From Corbicula japonica (lineage: Eukaryota; Mollusca; Bivalvia; Venerida; Cyrenidae): a DNA stretch of 64,000 nt. Under the pieces are notes generated by a model, which worked only from the letters and a program-made list of their open reading frames with translations, made no database searches and had not been told where the DNA came from. The position numbers were made by a program, and so were the translations under genes. Within the stretch, counting starts at the first letter, position 1; each line of letters opens with the position of its first letter. Of this stretch, positions 43,001 through 53,448 are shown piece by piece. The stretch spans positions 1,261,501 through 1,325,500 of the forward strand of contig JAZAYU010000063.1 in the NCBI GenBank assembly GCA_038501625.1, written 5' to 3'.

Positions 43001-43145
43001 AGTCACCTTAAGCAGTATCGAGCTTGGAGCCAGTCAGGCGCATTTTGATATAACTCTTGTGGATGGAGACAGTGAAAATTGTGCCTGTACAAGGAAAGTC
43101 GCGCACGCTTACTTCGCCAGGGAAAGGTCCAGCAATCATCATTAA
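40023..43145 (+). CDS. pol: Pol: protease, reverse transcriptase, RNase H (integrase core deleted)
   Basis: Made as a Gag-Pol fusion after the frameshift. Protease active site DSGAE at about 40398-40412. Reverse transcriptase includes SPVLIRKKDGSVRWCIDYR, FSKLDANSAYWQ and the catalytic FLDD (about 41733-41744; the usual Tyr is Phe). RNase H has LDTDASDVAIGAEL (about 42168) and RTDHSSLTWL, followed by HRPGIRHGNADALSRRP. Then CGGCPYCVRTEEQW, a Cys-rich linker common in related elements. After that come some 150 residues of spacer and a switch of frame, with no HHCC zinc or DDE integrase core. The frame ends at 43145, out of register with the integrase tail. Confidence 0.92.
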   Translation, partial: KRQRAGREDHTPQPQAVKEVGLTKSEVRTSSSPEKGKEKTQKTNPEEGNQENIRQASCLRIEGSMQTENKQNWEVPVLPETNSCSAIPQSSLIEEPEEKVSIHQVRAGSSFVELMVDGTKVNARIDSGAEITILSTTAYKRLKKPPAKVKDVIMQMADKDATLKGFTIKPVQMKMGNQTFQERLYVAPISDDMLLGHDLLHHLGILLDMQTDTLLLNGERIPITTSFKESKPVIARVTVDKRTVIPPNSVVRLACKMNTKIHEEYCIEPIAETQVLMPRTVRPAESEPIVCLVNTTDFFRTLKKGQVIGKAQAVHDFPEEEDINVFSVDMKDPGEKRTSCSISKDTDVKNQKPSTYHVDTIPEHLKDLYKASIEHLDAEQSQKVLQLLCDFSDVFAKDDFDLGHFTAIEHKIDTGDAKPIKQRMRRTPLCFAGEEEEHLKKMLDAGVIQKSVSDWASSPVLIRKKDGSVRWCIDYRALNNVTVKDTFPLPLIDDCLDTLAGNIWFSKLDANSAYWQVMVSPEDRKKTAFLTKYGLYEHVRMGFGMSNSPATFSRVVNLVLRGLMWKTVLAFLDDILVMGRSVEEHLQNLRNTLERFRIHGLKLKPRKCILFQPEVEFLGRIVSGNQLKLSSKDTKAVEEWPRPTSSKDVERFLGLANYHRSFIKDFAKLAEPLYSLTGKNKFKWEQKEQKAFEALKKSLTESPVLALPNSQDPFILDTDASDVAIGAELIQVQEGVERVVAFCSYALTPEQKKYCTTRKELLSIVRFTRQFRHYLLGKVFTVRTDHSSLTWLLRFKDPQGQLARWMEELAQYNMIVQHRPGIRHGNADALSRRPDSLVPCQSYIAGRKPKDLPCGGCPYCVRTEEQWGNFNRDVDEAVSLTSDNSKVFTGSIKENSNGGRVEKETQCTVLPGRSDKLAGCKRPVSQSTLSTGQIPHAIPEGTSEKIDKQAGCRKPGCQSILSPGQSVPVNPERSSESPIDALREYFSEILEDAVTLSSIELGASQAHFDITLVDGDSENCACTRKVAHAYFARERSSNHH

Positions 43146-43644
43146 AAAGATGTCAGCATACCTTTATCGAGTAAAGTTGCGCAACGCTGTGTTTGCTACA
43201 AACCATGACAGGATGATGCCATGCAAGGATAGGAAACTTCCAGATTGGATCATCAAGTTCCAGAAATCACCAGATTCCATCATAGACTTGCACGGGACGG
43301 AGAATAAAGAGGTGTATTGCTTCTGCAGAAAACTGTGCAATGGTCGGCTCATGATCCAAAGTGATTTCTGTGATGAGTGGTACCATGGATCTTGTGTAAA
43401 CATCACAGCGACAGAAGCACTTGACATAGACAAATACAAGTGCAAAACATGCAAAGAGAATGAAGTTCTCTTTCAGGACAGAAACAATGGCTTCTTCTCC
43501 AGAATGGTCACCAGTTGGTTGAAATCACGCCAGGGTTTATCATTTTGGCTATGCTTCTTGCTTGCCCAATTTGATATGTCACAGACAAGCCAGTTCAAGA
43601 AGGAATTCTACCATGGTTGGACTTCTTGTTCACACCGAGGATAG
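43066..43644 (+). pseudogene. integrase C-terminal (GPY/F-like) fragment with PHD finger
   Basis: In the +1 frame relative to Pol. QGKSRTLTSPGKGPAIIIKK and YRVKLRNAVFATNHDRMMP match the GPY/F region after the integrase core of Gypsy elements. It is followed by a PHD finger from about 43315: YCFCRK, then LMIQSDFCDEWYHGSC, then KYKCKTCKE. The spacing is that of PHD fingers that read histone H3 tails. One zinc ligand is Ser where Cys is expected (MIQSDFC). The overlap with the end of Pol in another frame marks the deletion junction. Confidence 0.8.
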
Positions 43645-43909
43645 AACCAGATAACCACTTCCACAGGGGCTTCTAGTCCTACAGTGTCCAGAAGGGTAAC
43701 CAGCAGAGCTTCTTGCTCATTCCAGTCAAGAACTCAAGAAGAAGTCCCAGACAAAACAGCGGGTTTCTTGCTCGCGAAAGGATATCCCATGCGGATGCGC
43801 CGTACCAAGACACAAGACCCAAGAAAGTTAAGTATAGTGACGACTTCTTGTTGTCAAAGTATATTTTCAGGTACTCCCACCATAGGCAGAAGTCCTTCAA
43901 AATAAAGTT

Positions 43910-43917
43910 GGGGGGAG
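43910..43917 (+). promoter_or_regulatory. polypurine tract
   Basis: GGGGGGAG directly before the 3' LTR, the usual primer for plus-strand synthesis. Confidence 0.8.
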
Positions 43918-44145
43918 TGTAGTGACGGGTCAAGACAGGTTATACGGTCAATACCGAACAGTACGGTACGGAACGGGATATCAGGTAAATAGTCAGATTT
44001 TGCGGGTCCTACACGCAATAGCGCGGGGCATTCGAGAAGGCATCGATCTTGTAAGTAGCCGCAATTCGGTAAGCTCCCCGACCCGCTCCCTTCCCTGGCC
44101 ATTTATCGAGGGTTTTAGGACAGGTACAAACGAGATAACACTTCA
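43918..44145 (+). repeat. 3' LTR of the Gypsy-type element
   Basis: 228 bp, same ends as the 5' LTR; differs at five positions (e.g. CCGA for CCGG, CATCG for CATCC, TACAAAC for TACTAAC). Confidence 0.95.
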
Positions 44146-44296
44146 AAAGTAAAACATAAAGCATCTGATTCTGATTCACAATGATTTTTTATAACATTTT
44201 GATCTATTGAAAATTATGTTTAAAGTAATTTAAAATTCATACATGAATTGATATCACAGATATATTAATAAATGCATTTTATGCATTTGATCATAA

Positions 44297-45091
44297 GAGC
44301 CTGAATTTCCATCAGAAAATATCCAGATTTAACCCATTTCCAAACCGTAACCAGCTAGTACAGAGTTGACACAAGATTTTCTGAAGTATAAAATTTCAAA
44401 GAAATGAAAATCTAATGATTTCAATAATTGCGTGTTATATGTAGACCTTATGAAATCCGCTATCAGAAGTTTTTCCTACTTTCAGTTTTGTCTTACAATA
44501 CACTCCATTCCATATGTGACTATGTCTCACAGGTCATTTAATCAGAACAGATATTCTCAAAATTAATAACCCAGGGAAAACCATAAGAAGAAAAAGAGTA
44601 GCACCTCAGGGATTCACCAAGTTTATACAGAAATGGGAACTTCACAATATTTATTTAATACTCAATTTATTAATAGTATAGATCTTAAATGCATTTCAGG
44701 TAAATTTTGCATCCCGGAAGAAAGAATGAAGTATTTATTAATTGATTTTATTATTCATAAACAGGTTTAGATGATTTTTGGTTCTGGTCAGACATGCATC
44801 AACCATTTGAACCATTTGAAGCGGTATAGAACTGTTTGACGTCATGCAATGAAGTGGACAACAAAAGTGAAGGTAGAAAATAATGTTTGAGTTAAATCCT
44901 GAATGACTGTTTAGGAGATGTAATTATTTTAAACAGTTAGTTTCTTTGTAACGCTTGAGCTGTGATAACGCTGTCAACATTGCAACTGGTAAATTATTTT
45001 AACATGTTAATGGGTGGGGTACAAATCCGTTGCATTGGGAAAATGTAATATTTTTTCCTATCTGAATATTTTCTGATGGAAATTCAGGTTC
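44297..45091. mobile_element. candidate 795-bp element with 32-bp terminal inverted repeats
   Basis: 44297-44328 (GAGCCTGAATTTCCATCAGA...) and 45060-45091 are inverted copies with about three mismatches, including a perfect 23-bp core. The interior has no coding frame. Probably a non-autonomous DNA transposon; no clear target duplication was identified. Confidence 0.65.
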
Positions 45092-46701
45092 CTGTAATTT
45101 GATAAATAACTCAAATTAGTTTCATAGTGTTAAATTAAGTCTTGTTAATAGTAGAATTGCCTAACAAAGTGACAATAAATTATGAAATGAAAACCAAAGA
45201 TATACATTTTGTTCACTACAAGCATGTGCCAAATTATAAAAATGAATATATTGTCTCCCTTTTGATGTTACACCAGTATTAAGTATTGAAGTGAACCTAG
45301 GTTTACACAGTGTTTCAGTTCAATAATTTTGATGTAACAAGTATTCATTTATTAGCCTTCCATTACAAATTGTTTTTAGGTAAAATAAACCAAAACTACT
45401 TAAGACATTAATTTAATGTCTATTTCATTCTATGATTTTTACCCAGACTTGAATTCTGATCAGCAATGTAAAATAAATTACCGGTAGTTATTTGAAAAGG
45501 AACCCACTTTGTGAATTTTAGTGATAACCCAATTTGACCAGTTCATAAGAGCAGTCAACACATTTTTGACTTTTTGCAGTCTGATACTTTCTGGTTAAGT
45601 TTAAAGTGACATGCCTGGATCCATATTTTATTTTTTCAAAAGAAGGAAACACATAATATCTCTGGCAGTGATGAAACAATATGGATACTTAATTCAGTTA
45701 ATCAACAGTTAATCAATATAACTTTATGAAATTTTCTTGAACGGCTGTTGGAACAGACATTTTAACTACAAAACACATGACAGCACTCTTTTTCACAGCA
45801 ACTAAAGGAAAAACATTTTTCACAGTCCAAAAGATTGTGGGTGACTTTTTGTAGATACACCTCACACCTCAGACTGAATGGATTTCAATGCAGAATAGAA
45901 ACAATCTGAAGAAAGACCATTCTAGCAAAGTACAAAATGAGAGTAAACTAATTGTTATGATCACTCACTTAAAAAATAAAATAAGTTATTATAAAGAATA
46001 TTTGTAATTTGAGCAAAGATCAAAATAATTGTTATTATTTCATGGGTGCATTTGCCTGAAAATCAGGTTTTTGTGTGTCTAAAAATGATTGATTTTCTTC
46101 ATTTACCCTAAATAAATTTTCAGGATTTCAGGTTTTTTAGAAATCCTAACTTGCACCCTTGCAATTTTGTGTTTGTTAATTTCAGTGATAAAATCAAATG
46201 AAAGAAATGTGCCATCTCTGGTTCAAAAAGCATGAAATTGGAAGAGGAGTGGAAGAAGGATAATGGTATATTAAATTTTATTAATTGACTATTAATAGGG
46301 CTCTCACCAGACTTGCAAATCAGGGAGAGTTTTGTCATAATTTACTGCAAACAGCTTTCTTTCCCTATATTGTAAATACAAAATGACTTCTAACAAAGCT
46401 CAACAAAGAGAGAAGTCTGGTCACTTTTGATGAGACTAATTCCTTCAAGTCTCTCTCTAGTGAGAGCCCTGTATTAATATACAGTAAAGGCATTGCATAC
46501 TTTGCCCTTTTCTTTTACATGACTGCAGTGTGGCAAAATCTCGAGGCATGTCATCACCTGACTTGAACATGCCATTTTCCTGGCAGACACTACATGGTAC
46601 ACCACATCAATACTTAAGTATTTTATAATGGCCCAGCAATTCTCATATTGGTCCAGAACACCTGTATTGGCCCAGTTTAGTCTTCATATGAATTTGAACA
46701 T
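45092..46701. other. non-coding stretch
   Basis: AT-rich, no gene or named repeat recognised. Confidence 0.4.
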
Positions 46702-46778
46702 GTTATTGGGCCTCGGGCTGTCATATTTACCCTCGGCCTTCTGCCTCAGGCATATATGACTACCTTTGACCCAATAAC
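46702..46778. repeat. small foldback element
   Basis: Outer ends GTTATTGGG and CCCAATAAC are inverted. An inner pair GTCATATTTACCCTCGG / CCTCAGGCATATATGAC is also inverted. Flanked by runs of GGCCCAG/TTGGTCCAG. Similar in style to the 7.7 kb foldback but not the same sequence. Confidence 0.6.
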
Positions 46779-46779
46779 A

Positions 46780-47670
46780 AGGTCAACTTGAATTCACTTG
46801 ATTATTAACATTATATATAACAATATTCATCTGTGGGCCACCTTGAACTAACACGATGGGTTGCTTATTTGTTTTTTTAAGTTGGGTAATCTCATATAAA
46901 TGTGTCTCAAAAATCCAATGCTGTTTCAACTTTCATGGTTAATAACTTGACCCTTTACTCCATTTACACGCCATTTTACCACATGGGTAACCAGTGTAAA
47001 TCCACATCAGATAGAGATAGCACAAATGTAGCTCCAGACCAGCTTGCACATCAGACATTTTGAGGTCTCATCATTCTGTATCTACTCTGTTCATTAGATA
47101 CATTAAAGCTCTAATTAACAGGAAGGAGATGTGTCAGCACCTAGATTTACAATAGTTGCTCATGTGTTAAAAGGTGTATCCAACGAATAAAATGAAGTAT
47201 CAAAATGCAGGTGTTTTTTTGTAGTAATTAACCCTTTACTATAATATTATACACATTTTCATGCCTTTTCATGATCTGATCTGGATCTGCACAGGTCACA
47301 TTGTGGTCAGAAATAACCTATTGAAATTTGAATAAAAAAGCTAACGCCTTAATGGTTTAGATCCTAATCAGGCAGTATGGATGTGTCGGCTGATCTAGAT
47401 ATACACTGATTTCCCATGCCATAAAGGCATATGGAGGTAAAGGTTAAATGGGATAAATTGTGTATGAGCCTATAGGAACTGAAGATGGCTTGAAGCTTAC
47501 ACCAGAAATACCTCTTTTTTGTGATATTTATAAAAATAGATGAATTATGACAACATTGTAATCTGTTAACTAACCTGCAACATCAAATTATGTACAACTT
47601 CATAAGCAACAAAAAATACAGTGAAATTGGTTTTGGTTATTTGTTATGATTAAAATACAACATTTATTTT
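46780..47670. other. non-coding stretch
   Basis: No gene recognised; could be intronic or intergenic. Confidence 0.4.
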
Positions 47671-47672
47671 CA

Positions 47673-47764
47673 GCCATGTGTATCATCAGTCTTGTGAAAG
47701 CTGTGGACTTGAAATGTCTGCAGAATTGGTAGAACATAAGGGAGCAGAATATGAATGTTACTGT
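47673..47764 (+). pseudogene. possible exon or relic of a PHD-type zinc finger
   Basis: Follows an acceptor-like TTTATTTTCAG. One frame reads HVYHQSCESCGLEMSAEL then VEHKGAEYECYCRK and a stop. The order H...C...Y.C.C resembles the second half of a PHD finger (H-x2-C ... C-x2-C), but the last pair is C-x-C and no donor keeps the frame open. Could be chance. Confidence 0.25.
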
Positions 47765-47882
47765 AGAAAATGAAGACAAGGTTTGCATTTTTTATTAGCT
47801 CACCTGAGCACGAAGTGCTCGTGGTGAGCTTTTGTGATCGCCTGATGTCCGTCGTCTGTCGTCTGTCCATCGTCAACTTTTT

Positions 47883-49879
47883 AGCTCACCTGAGCACAAA
47901 GTGCTCATGGTGAGCTTTTGTGATCGCCTGATGTCCGTCGTCCGTCGTCCGTCGTCCGTGCGTCCGTCCGTCCGTCGTCAACTTTTTCTTCAAACGACTT
48001 CTTCTCTGAAACGGCTTGGCCAATTTTGAAGAAACTTGCCACGGATGTTCCTTGCATGAAGCTCTTCCAAAGTTGTTCAAAGAAATCAATTCCATGCAGA
48101 ACTCTGGTTGCCATGGCAACCGAAAGGAAAAACTTTAAAAATCTTCTTGTCTGAAACCACAAGACCTAGAGCTTAGATATTTGGCATTTAGCATCCTCTA
48201 GTGGAACTCTACAAAGTTTGTTCAAATGATTTCCCTGGGGTCAAAATTTGCCCCGCCCCAGGGGTCACTTCATTTTACATAGACTTATATAGGAAAAACT
48301 TTAAAAATCTTCTTGTCTGAAACCACAAGGCCTAGAGCTTAGATATTTGGCATTTAGCATCCTCTAGTGGAACTCTACAAAGATTGTTCAAATTATTTCC
48401 CAGGGGTCAAAATTGGCCCCGCCCCAGGGGTCACTTCATTTTACATAGACTTATATAGGAAAAACTTTAAAAATCTTCTTGTCTGAAACCACAAGGCCTA
48501 GAGCTTAGATATTTGGCATTTAGCATCCTCTAGTGGAACTCTACAAAGATTGTTCAAATTATTCCCCTGGGGTCAAAATTGGCCCCGCCCCAGGGGTCAC
48601 TTCATTTTGCATAGACTTATATAGGAAAAACTTTAAAAATCTTCTTGTCTGAAACCACAAGGCCTAGAGCTTAGATATTTGGCATTTTGAAACCTCTAGT
48701 GGAACTCTACAAAGATTGTTCAAATGATTTCCCTGGGGTCAAAATTGGCCCCGCCCCAGGGGTCACTTCATTTTGCATAGACTTATATAGGAAAAACTTT
48801 AAAAATCTTCTTGTCTGAAACCACAAGGCCTAGAGCTTAGATATTTGGCATTTAGCATCCTCTAGTGGAACTCTACAAAGATTGTTCAAATTATTCCCCA
48901 GGGGTCTAAATTGGCCCCGCCCCAGGGGTCACTTCATTTTATAAAGACTTGTATAGGAAAAACTTTAAAAATCTTCTTGTCTGAAACCACAAGGCCTAGA
49001 GTTTAGATATTTGGCATTTAGCACCCTCTAGTGGAACTCTACAATGATTGTTCAAATAATTTCCCTGGGGTCAAAATTGGCCCCGCCCCAGGGGTCACTT
49101 CATTTTACATAGACTTATATAGGTAAAACTTTAAAAATCTTCTTGTCTGAAACCACAAGGCCTAGAGCTTAGATATTTGGCATTTAGCATCCTCTAGTGG
49201 AACTCTACAAAGATTGTTCAAATTATTTCCCAGGGGTCTAAATTGGCCCCGCCCCAGGGGTCACTTCATTTTATAAAGACTTGTATAGGAAAAACTTTAA
49301 AAATCTTCTTGTCTGAAACCACAAGGCCTACGGCTTAGATATTTGGCATTTAGCATCCTCTAGTGGAACTCTACAAAGATTGTTCAAATTATTTCCCTGG
49401 GGTCAAAATTGGCCCCACCCCAGGGGTCACTTCATTTTACATAGACTTATATAGGAAAAACTTTAAAAATCTTCTTGTCTGAAACCACAAGGCCTAGAGC
49501 TTAGATATTTGGCATTTAGCACTCTCTAGTGGAACTCTACAAAGATTGTTCAAATGATTTCCCTGGGGTCAAAATTGGCCCCGCCCCAGGGGTCACTTCA
49601 TTTTATATAGACTTGTATAGGCAAAACTTTAAAAATCTTCTTGTCTGAAACCACAAGGCCTAGAGCTTAGATATTTGGCATTTATCATCCTCTATTGGAA
49701 CTCTACAAAGATTGTTCAAATGATTTCCCTGGGGTCAAAATTGGCCCCGCCCCAGGGGTCACTTCATTTTACATAGACTTGTATAGGCAAAACTTTAAAA
49801 ATCTTCTTGTCTGAAACCACAAGCAGAGAGTACTTTTGTACTCAGGTGAGCGATATAGGGCCATTATGGCCCTCTTGTT
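47883..49879 (+). mobile_element. Helentron-like non-autonomous element (inner, nested copy)
   Basis: Complete copy of the same family, from AGCTCACCTGAGCACAAAG to hairpin AGGGCCATTATGGCCCT and CTTGTT. It lies within CAACTTTTT|CTTCAAACGAC of the outer copy. The inner copy itself has that junction uninterrupted at about 47980-47998. No target duplication is visible, which fits rolling-circle insertion. It contains CCGTCGT/CCGT microsatellite repeats and about ten 166-bp units. Confidence 0.8.
48122..49824. repeat. 166-bp tandem repeat array, inner element (~10 units)
   Basis: Units contain AAACTTTAAAAATCTTCTTG, TGAAACCACAAGGCCTAGAG, TTGGCATTTAGCATCCTCTA, and the palindrome-like CCCTGGGGTCAAAATTGGCCCCGCCCCAGGGG. 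The period of 166 was measured between 48291 and 48457. Confidence 0.93.
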
Positions 49880-50139
49880 CTTCAAACGACTTCTTCTCCT
49901 GAACTCCTGGGCCAATCTTGCGGAAACTTGGCAGGAATGTTACTTGCATGAAGCTTTACCAAAATTGTTCAAATGGTTCCAGTCCATTGCCTATCTAGGT
50001 CACAGAGGATAAAAATAGATTTTGAACATGAAATTTTTAAAAATCTTCTTCTCTGAAACCGTAAGGCCTAGAACTTTTATATTTGTTGTGTAGCATCACC
50101 TAGTGGTCCTCTACCAAGATTGTTCAAATTATAGCCCTG

Positions 50140-51395
50140 GGGTCAAAATTGGCCCCGCCCCAGGGGTCACTTCATTTTACATAGACTTATATAGGAAAAA
50201 CTTTAAAAATCTTCTTGTCTGAAACCACAAGGCCTAGAGCTTAGATATTTGGCATTTAGCATCCTCTAGTGGAACTCTACAAAGTTTGTTCAAATTATTT
50301 CCCTGGGGTCAAAATTGGCCCCACACCAGGGGTCACTTCATTTTGCATAGACTTATATAGGAAAAACTTTAAAAATCTTCTTGTCTGAAACCACAAGGCC
50401 TAGAGCTTAGACATTTGGCATTTAGCACCCTCTAGTGGAACTCTACAAAGATTGTTCAAATTATTTCCCTGGGGTCAAAATTGGCCCCGCCCCATGGGTC
50501 ACTTCATTTTTCATAGACTTATATAGGAAAAACTTTAAAAATCTTCTTGATTGAAACCACAAGGCCTAGAGCTTAGATATTTGGCATTTAGCATCCTCTA
50601 GTAGATCTCTACAAAGATTGTTCAAATTATTTCCCAGGGGTCAAAATTGGCTTTGCCCCAGGGATCACTTCATTTTACATAGACTTATATTGGAAAAACT
50701 TTAAGAATCTTCTTGTCTGAAACCACAAGGCCTAGAGCTTAGATATTTGGCATTTAGCACCCTCTAGTGGAACTCTACAAAGATTGTTCAAATTATTTCC
50801 CTGGGGTCAAAATTGGCCCCGCCCCAGGGGTCACTTCATTTAACATAGACTTATATAGGAAAAACTTAAAAAATCTTCTTGTCTGAAACCACAAGGCATA
50901 GAGCTTAGATATTTGGCATTTAGCATCCTCTAGTGGAACTCTACAAAGATTGTTCAAATTATTTCCCTGGGGTCAAAATTGGCCCCGCCCCAGGGGTCAC
51001 TTCATTTTGCATAGACTTATATAGGAAAAACTTTAAAAATCTTCTTGTCTGAAACCACAAGGCCTAGAGCTTAGATATCTGGCATTTAGCACCCTCTAGT
51101 GGAACTCTACAAAGATTGTTCAAATTTTTTCCCTGGGGTCAAAATTGGCCCCGCCCCAGGGGTCACTTCATTTAACATAGACTTATATAGGAAAAACTTT
51201 AAAAATCTTCTTGTCTGAAACCACAAGGCCTAGAGCTTAGATATTTGGCATTTAGCATCTTCTAGTAGAACTCTACAAAGGTTGTTCAAATCATTTCCCA
51301 GGGGTCAAAATTGGCCCCGCCCCAGGGGTCACTTCATTTTATATAGACTTGTATAGGAAAAACTTTAAAAATCTTCTTGTCTGAAACCACAAGCT
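50140..51395. repeat. 166-bp tandem repeat array, outer element (~7.5 units)
   Basis: Same unit as the inner array. The first unit (50040-50140) is diverged (AACCGTAAGGCCTAG, TTGTTGTGTAGCATCACC), like an ancestral edge repeat. Confidence 0.93.
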
Positions 51396-51888
51396 GAGAG
51401 TACTTTTGTACTCAGGTGAGCGATATAGGGCCATCATGGCCCTCTTGTTTTCATTTATTAAAGCTGCATGAATGTATGATTTAGACACACTAAATCTATC
51501 TGTATATGTTGGTATTTGTATTTTTGTATCTTGTAACAAGAAAACATAAAATTGTGTTTATATGTATGTGTTGACTTGTGAGACCTCAGTTCACAAGAAA
51601 ATTAATCATCCTATATAAAAATTACTGTGTTGTTTTTGCCCCTTTCTTCCATGAATACATGACATGAGTGACCAGTGTATATCCAGATCAGCAGGCATAT
51701 CTGTGCAGTCTTAACAGGATCTACACGGTTCATAATAAGCTTCATGAGGCTATTTCTTACAAATATGCAAACAGTGTAGATTCCAATCAGATCCAGATCA
51801 GACATCAAAGTTGTTCTTGCTGATACATGTACTGATGTATTGTTTTCCAGGTGTCCACTAGCTGCTTAATCTAAAGGGTCATTTTTTT

Positions 51889-52284
51889 GTGTCGCCCTTT
51901 CAAAGAAAAGGCAATACATAGCGATTGCTTTGTCTGTCGGTCCATCTGTCCCAAAAACTTATTGTTGGTTATAACTTTGCCATTTCTTATTATTTCTTCA
52001 TGAAATTTTCAAATCATATTATTTGTGACAACATGCTTGAGCTGATATTAATTTTCAGGTCAAGGTCACATTTGATGGAGTTAATCCCTTTTTGTACTTT
52101 TTTTAACAGAAAAACTTAATGTTGACTTTAACTTTGACTTTTCTTAAAATTTCTACATCAAACTTTCAAATTATATTGCTCATGACAACACACTCATCAT
52201 GACTCCAAGTTCTTTATGTCAAGATGGGGTTATTCCCTTTTTTGTTCTTGCATTTTTAACTTGATCTAGTTCCCAGGGCGACAC
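51889..52284. repeat. dispersed repeat family C with GTGTCGCCCT inverted ends
   Basis: Starts GTGTCGCCCTTTCAAAG and ends CCAGGGCGACAC, giving 10-bp inverted ends. The interior has two related halves (AACTTATTGTTGGTTATAAC... and AACTTAATGTTGACTTTAAC...). A partial copy is at 14590-14795. Confidence 0.7.
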
Positions 52285-52289
52285 AAGTG

Positions 52290-53446
52290 AACACCCATCT
52301 AATGTAACTTTTTGGTGGATTCTGGCAATTAATAACCAAAATTACCTTTAATTTAAAGAAAACAAAGATACTTCAGCTAAAATCATTACAACTTCAATAT
52401 AAATAGGTTATTTGTTGAAATTAATATTTCAGGATAACAGCTCAACATGGAATGCTGTGAGGAGACCAGTTTGACAATTCTGTCTATGACTGTCTGAGGG
52501 AGCATACAGCCTTTAGATTGCCACTAATTCCTGCAATGGAGCATGCTGCTTTTGTAATGGACAAGAATAAAAAAATCACAAATGTCGATACAAATAGTGG
52601 ATGTGAAATGGAGACAAGTTATATAAAATATAACCAAAACGTTTTAATGTGCACCTCATTGAAAAAACATCAGTTGACAAAAAAGCATCAGTGTAATTGT
52701 GTGTTTGAACATTATTTGCTGAATAATAGAACCATTGAAAAAAACCCTAGTGTCACTTGTAGTATTATTTTAAATCATGTGACCCAATTCTGTTTGTCGA
52801 TTTCAAGTTTGAATATTCAAAGATTATGACTAGCTTAGCTACTTTTTTCTGTCATTGGTGTCACTGTATCTCAACTCAGAATTTTAGGTGCTGTCTAATG
52901 ATACTGCGCTTGCAAACAACTGCTCACAGGATTCTTCCACACTTACAAAAGTATTCTCGCCATTAAGGTAATATTCCATTCGACATTGCACTCTCATTGA
53001 TAAAATGAAAAATTAAAAAGTCTCTCTAAATGCAAAATGCAAGGACGAAAGGAGTAATACCTTTAAATAAAGCGTTGTGTTTGAGAACTGACCAGCGTTG
53101 TTTCACTGTTGACCATATGACCTATGAAGTATGATATCCTTAACTTAATTGTGATTGGTCAATTTCATTTTATTGTCTACAAGCCTTTAGACATATTGTC
53201 CTACCACCAGGTTCGCTTTCCATGTCACCACGTCTGCAAACTTGATAACAGTATTTGTCTTGACTTGTTAATTGGACATTAATTGTTTTTGGGGTCGAAG
53301 ATCTAATCGTCTCGGAGGACATAAAGTAAATTGTTCCCCGTTCTTGAGGCGAAAGTTTATTTCTGGTCCAACTTAATCAAACCCAAAAATCCATTGCTTT
53401 TCATTTGTGTTTTGATGGCCGACTCATCAGTACCTCCAGTCCTTTG
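52290..53446. other. non-coding stretch
   Basis: An open frame of about 100 codons around 52518-52829 begins without ATG and shows no known motif, so I do not call a gene. Confidence 0.4.
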
Positions 53447-53448
53447 AT

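Larger units (their letters stand above)
37468..44145 (+). mobile_element. Gypsy-type LTR retrotransposon, integrase core missing
   Basis: A 6.7-kb element with two 228-bp LTRs (37468-37695 and 43918-44145), both TG...CA. Flanking AAAG at 37464-37467 and 44146-44149 is a 4-bp target duplication. Five differences between the LTRs (about 2%) indicate a fairly young insertion. Order: LTR, tRNA-Ser primer site, Gag, -1 frameshift signal, protease, reverse transcriptase, RNase H, integrase C-terminal GPY/F-like region, PHD finger, polypurine tract, LTR. The integrase zinc and catalytic domains are absent, so it cannot integrate by itself. Confidence 0.95.
47797..51449 (+). mobile_element. Helentron-like non-autonomous element (outer copy, interrupted)
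   Basis: Left end AGCTCACCTGAGCACGAAG at 47797, right end CTCAGGTGAGCGATATAGGG and the terminal hairpin AGGGCCATCATGGCCCT then CTTGTT at 51449. The ends contain an inverted pair GCTCACCTGAG / CTCAGGTGAGC. It carries a CCGTCGT-type microsatellite near the left end and a ~166-bp tandem array. This combination is that described for Helentron-associated non-autonomous elements and for tandem-repeat-bearing bivalve elements. A second copy (47883-49879) splits it. Confidence 0.75.

Noticed and set aside
47886..48162. Minus-strand open frames near 48 kb
   Set aside because: They lie in the left end of the Helentron-like element and its CCGTCGT microsatellite; no protein similarity.
52518..52829. 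103-codon open frame as a gene
   Set aside because: Begins at TTG rather than ATG, has no recognised motif, and lies in AT-rich sequence without exon signals.
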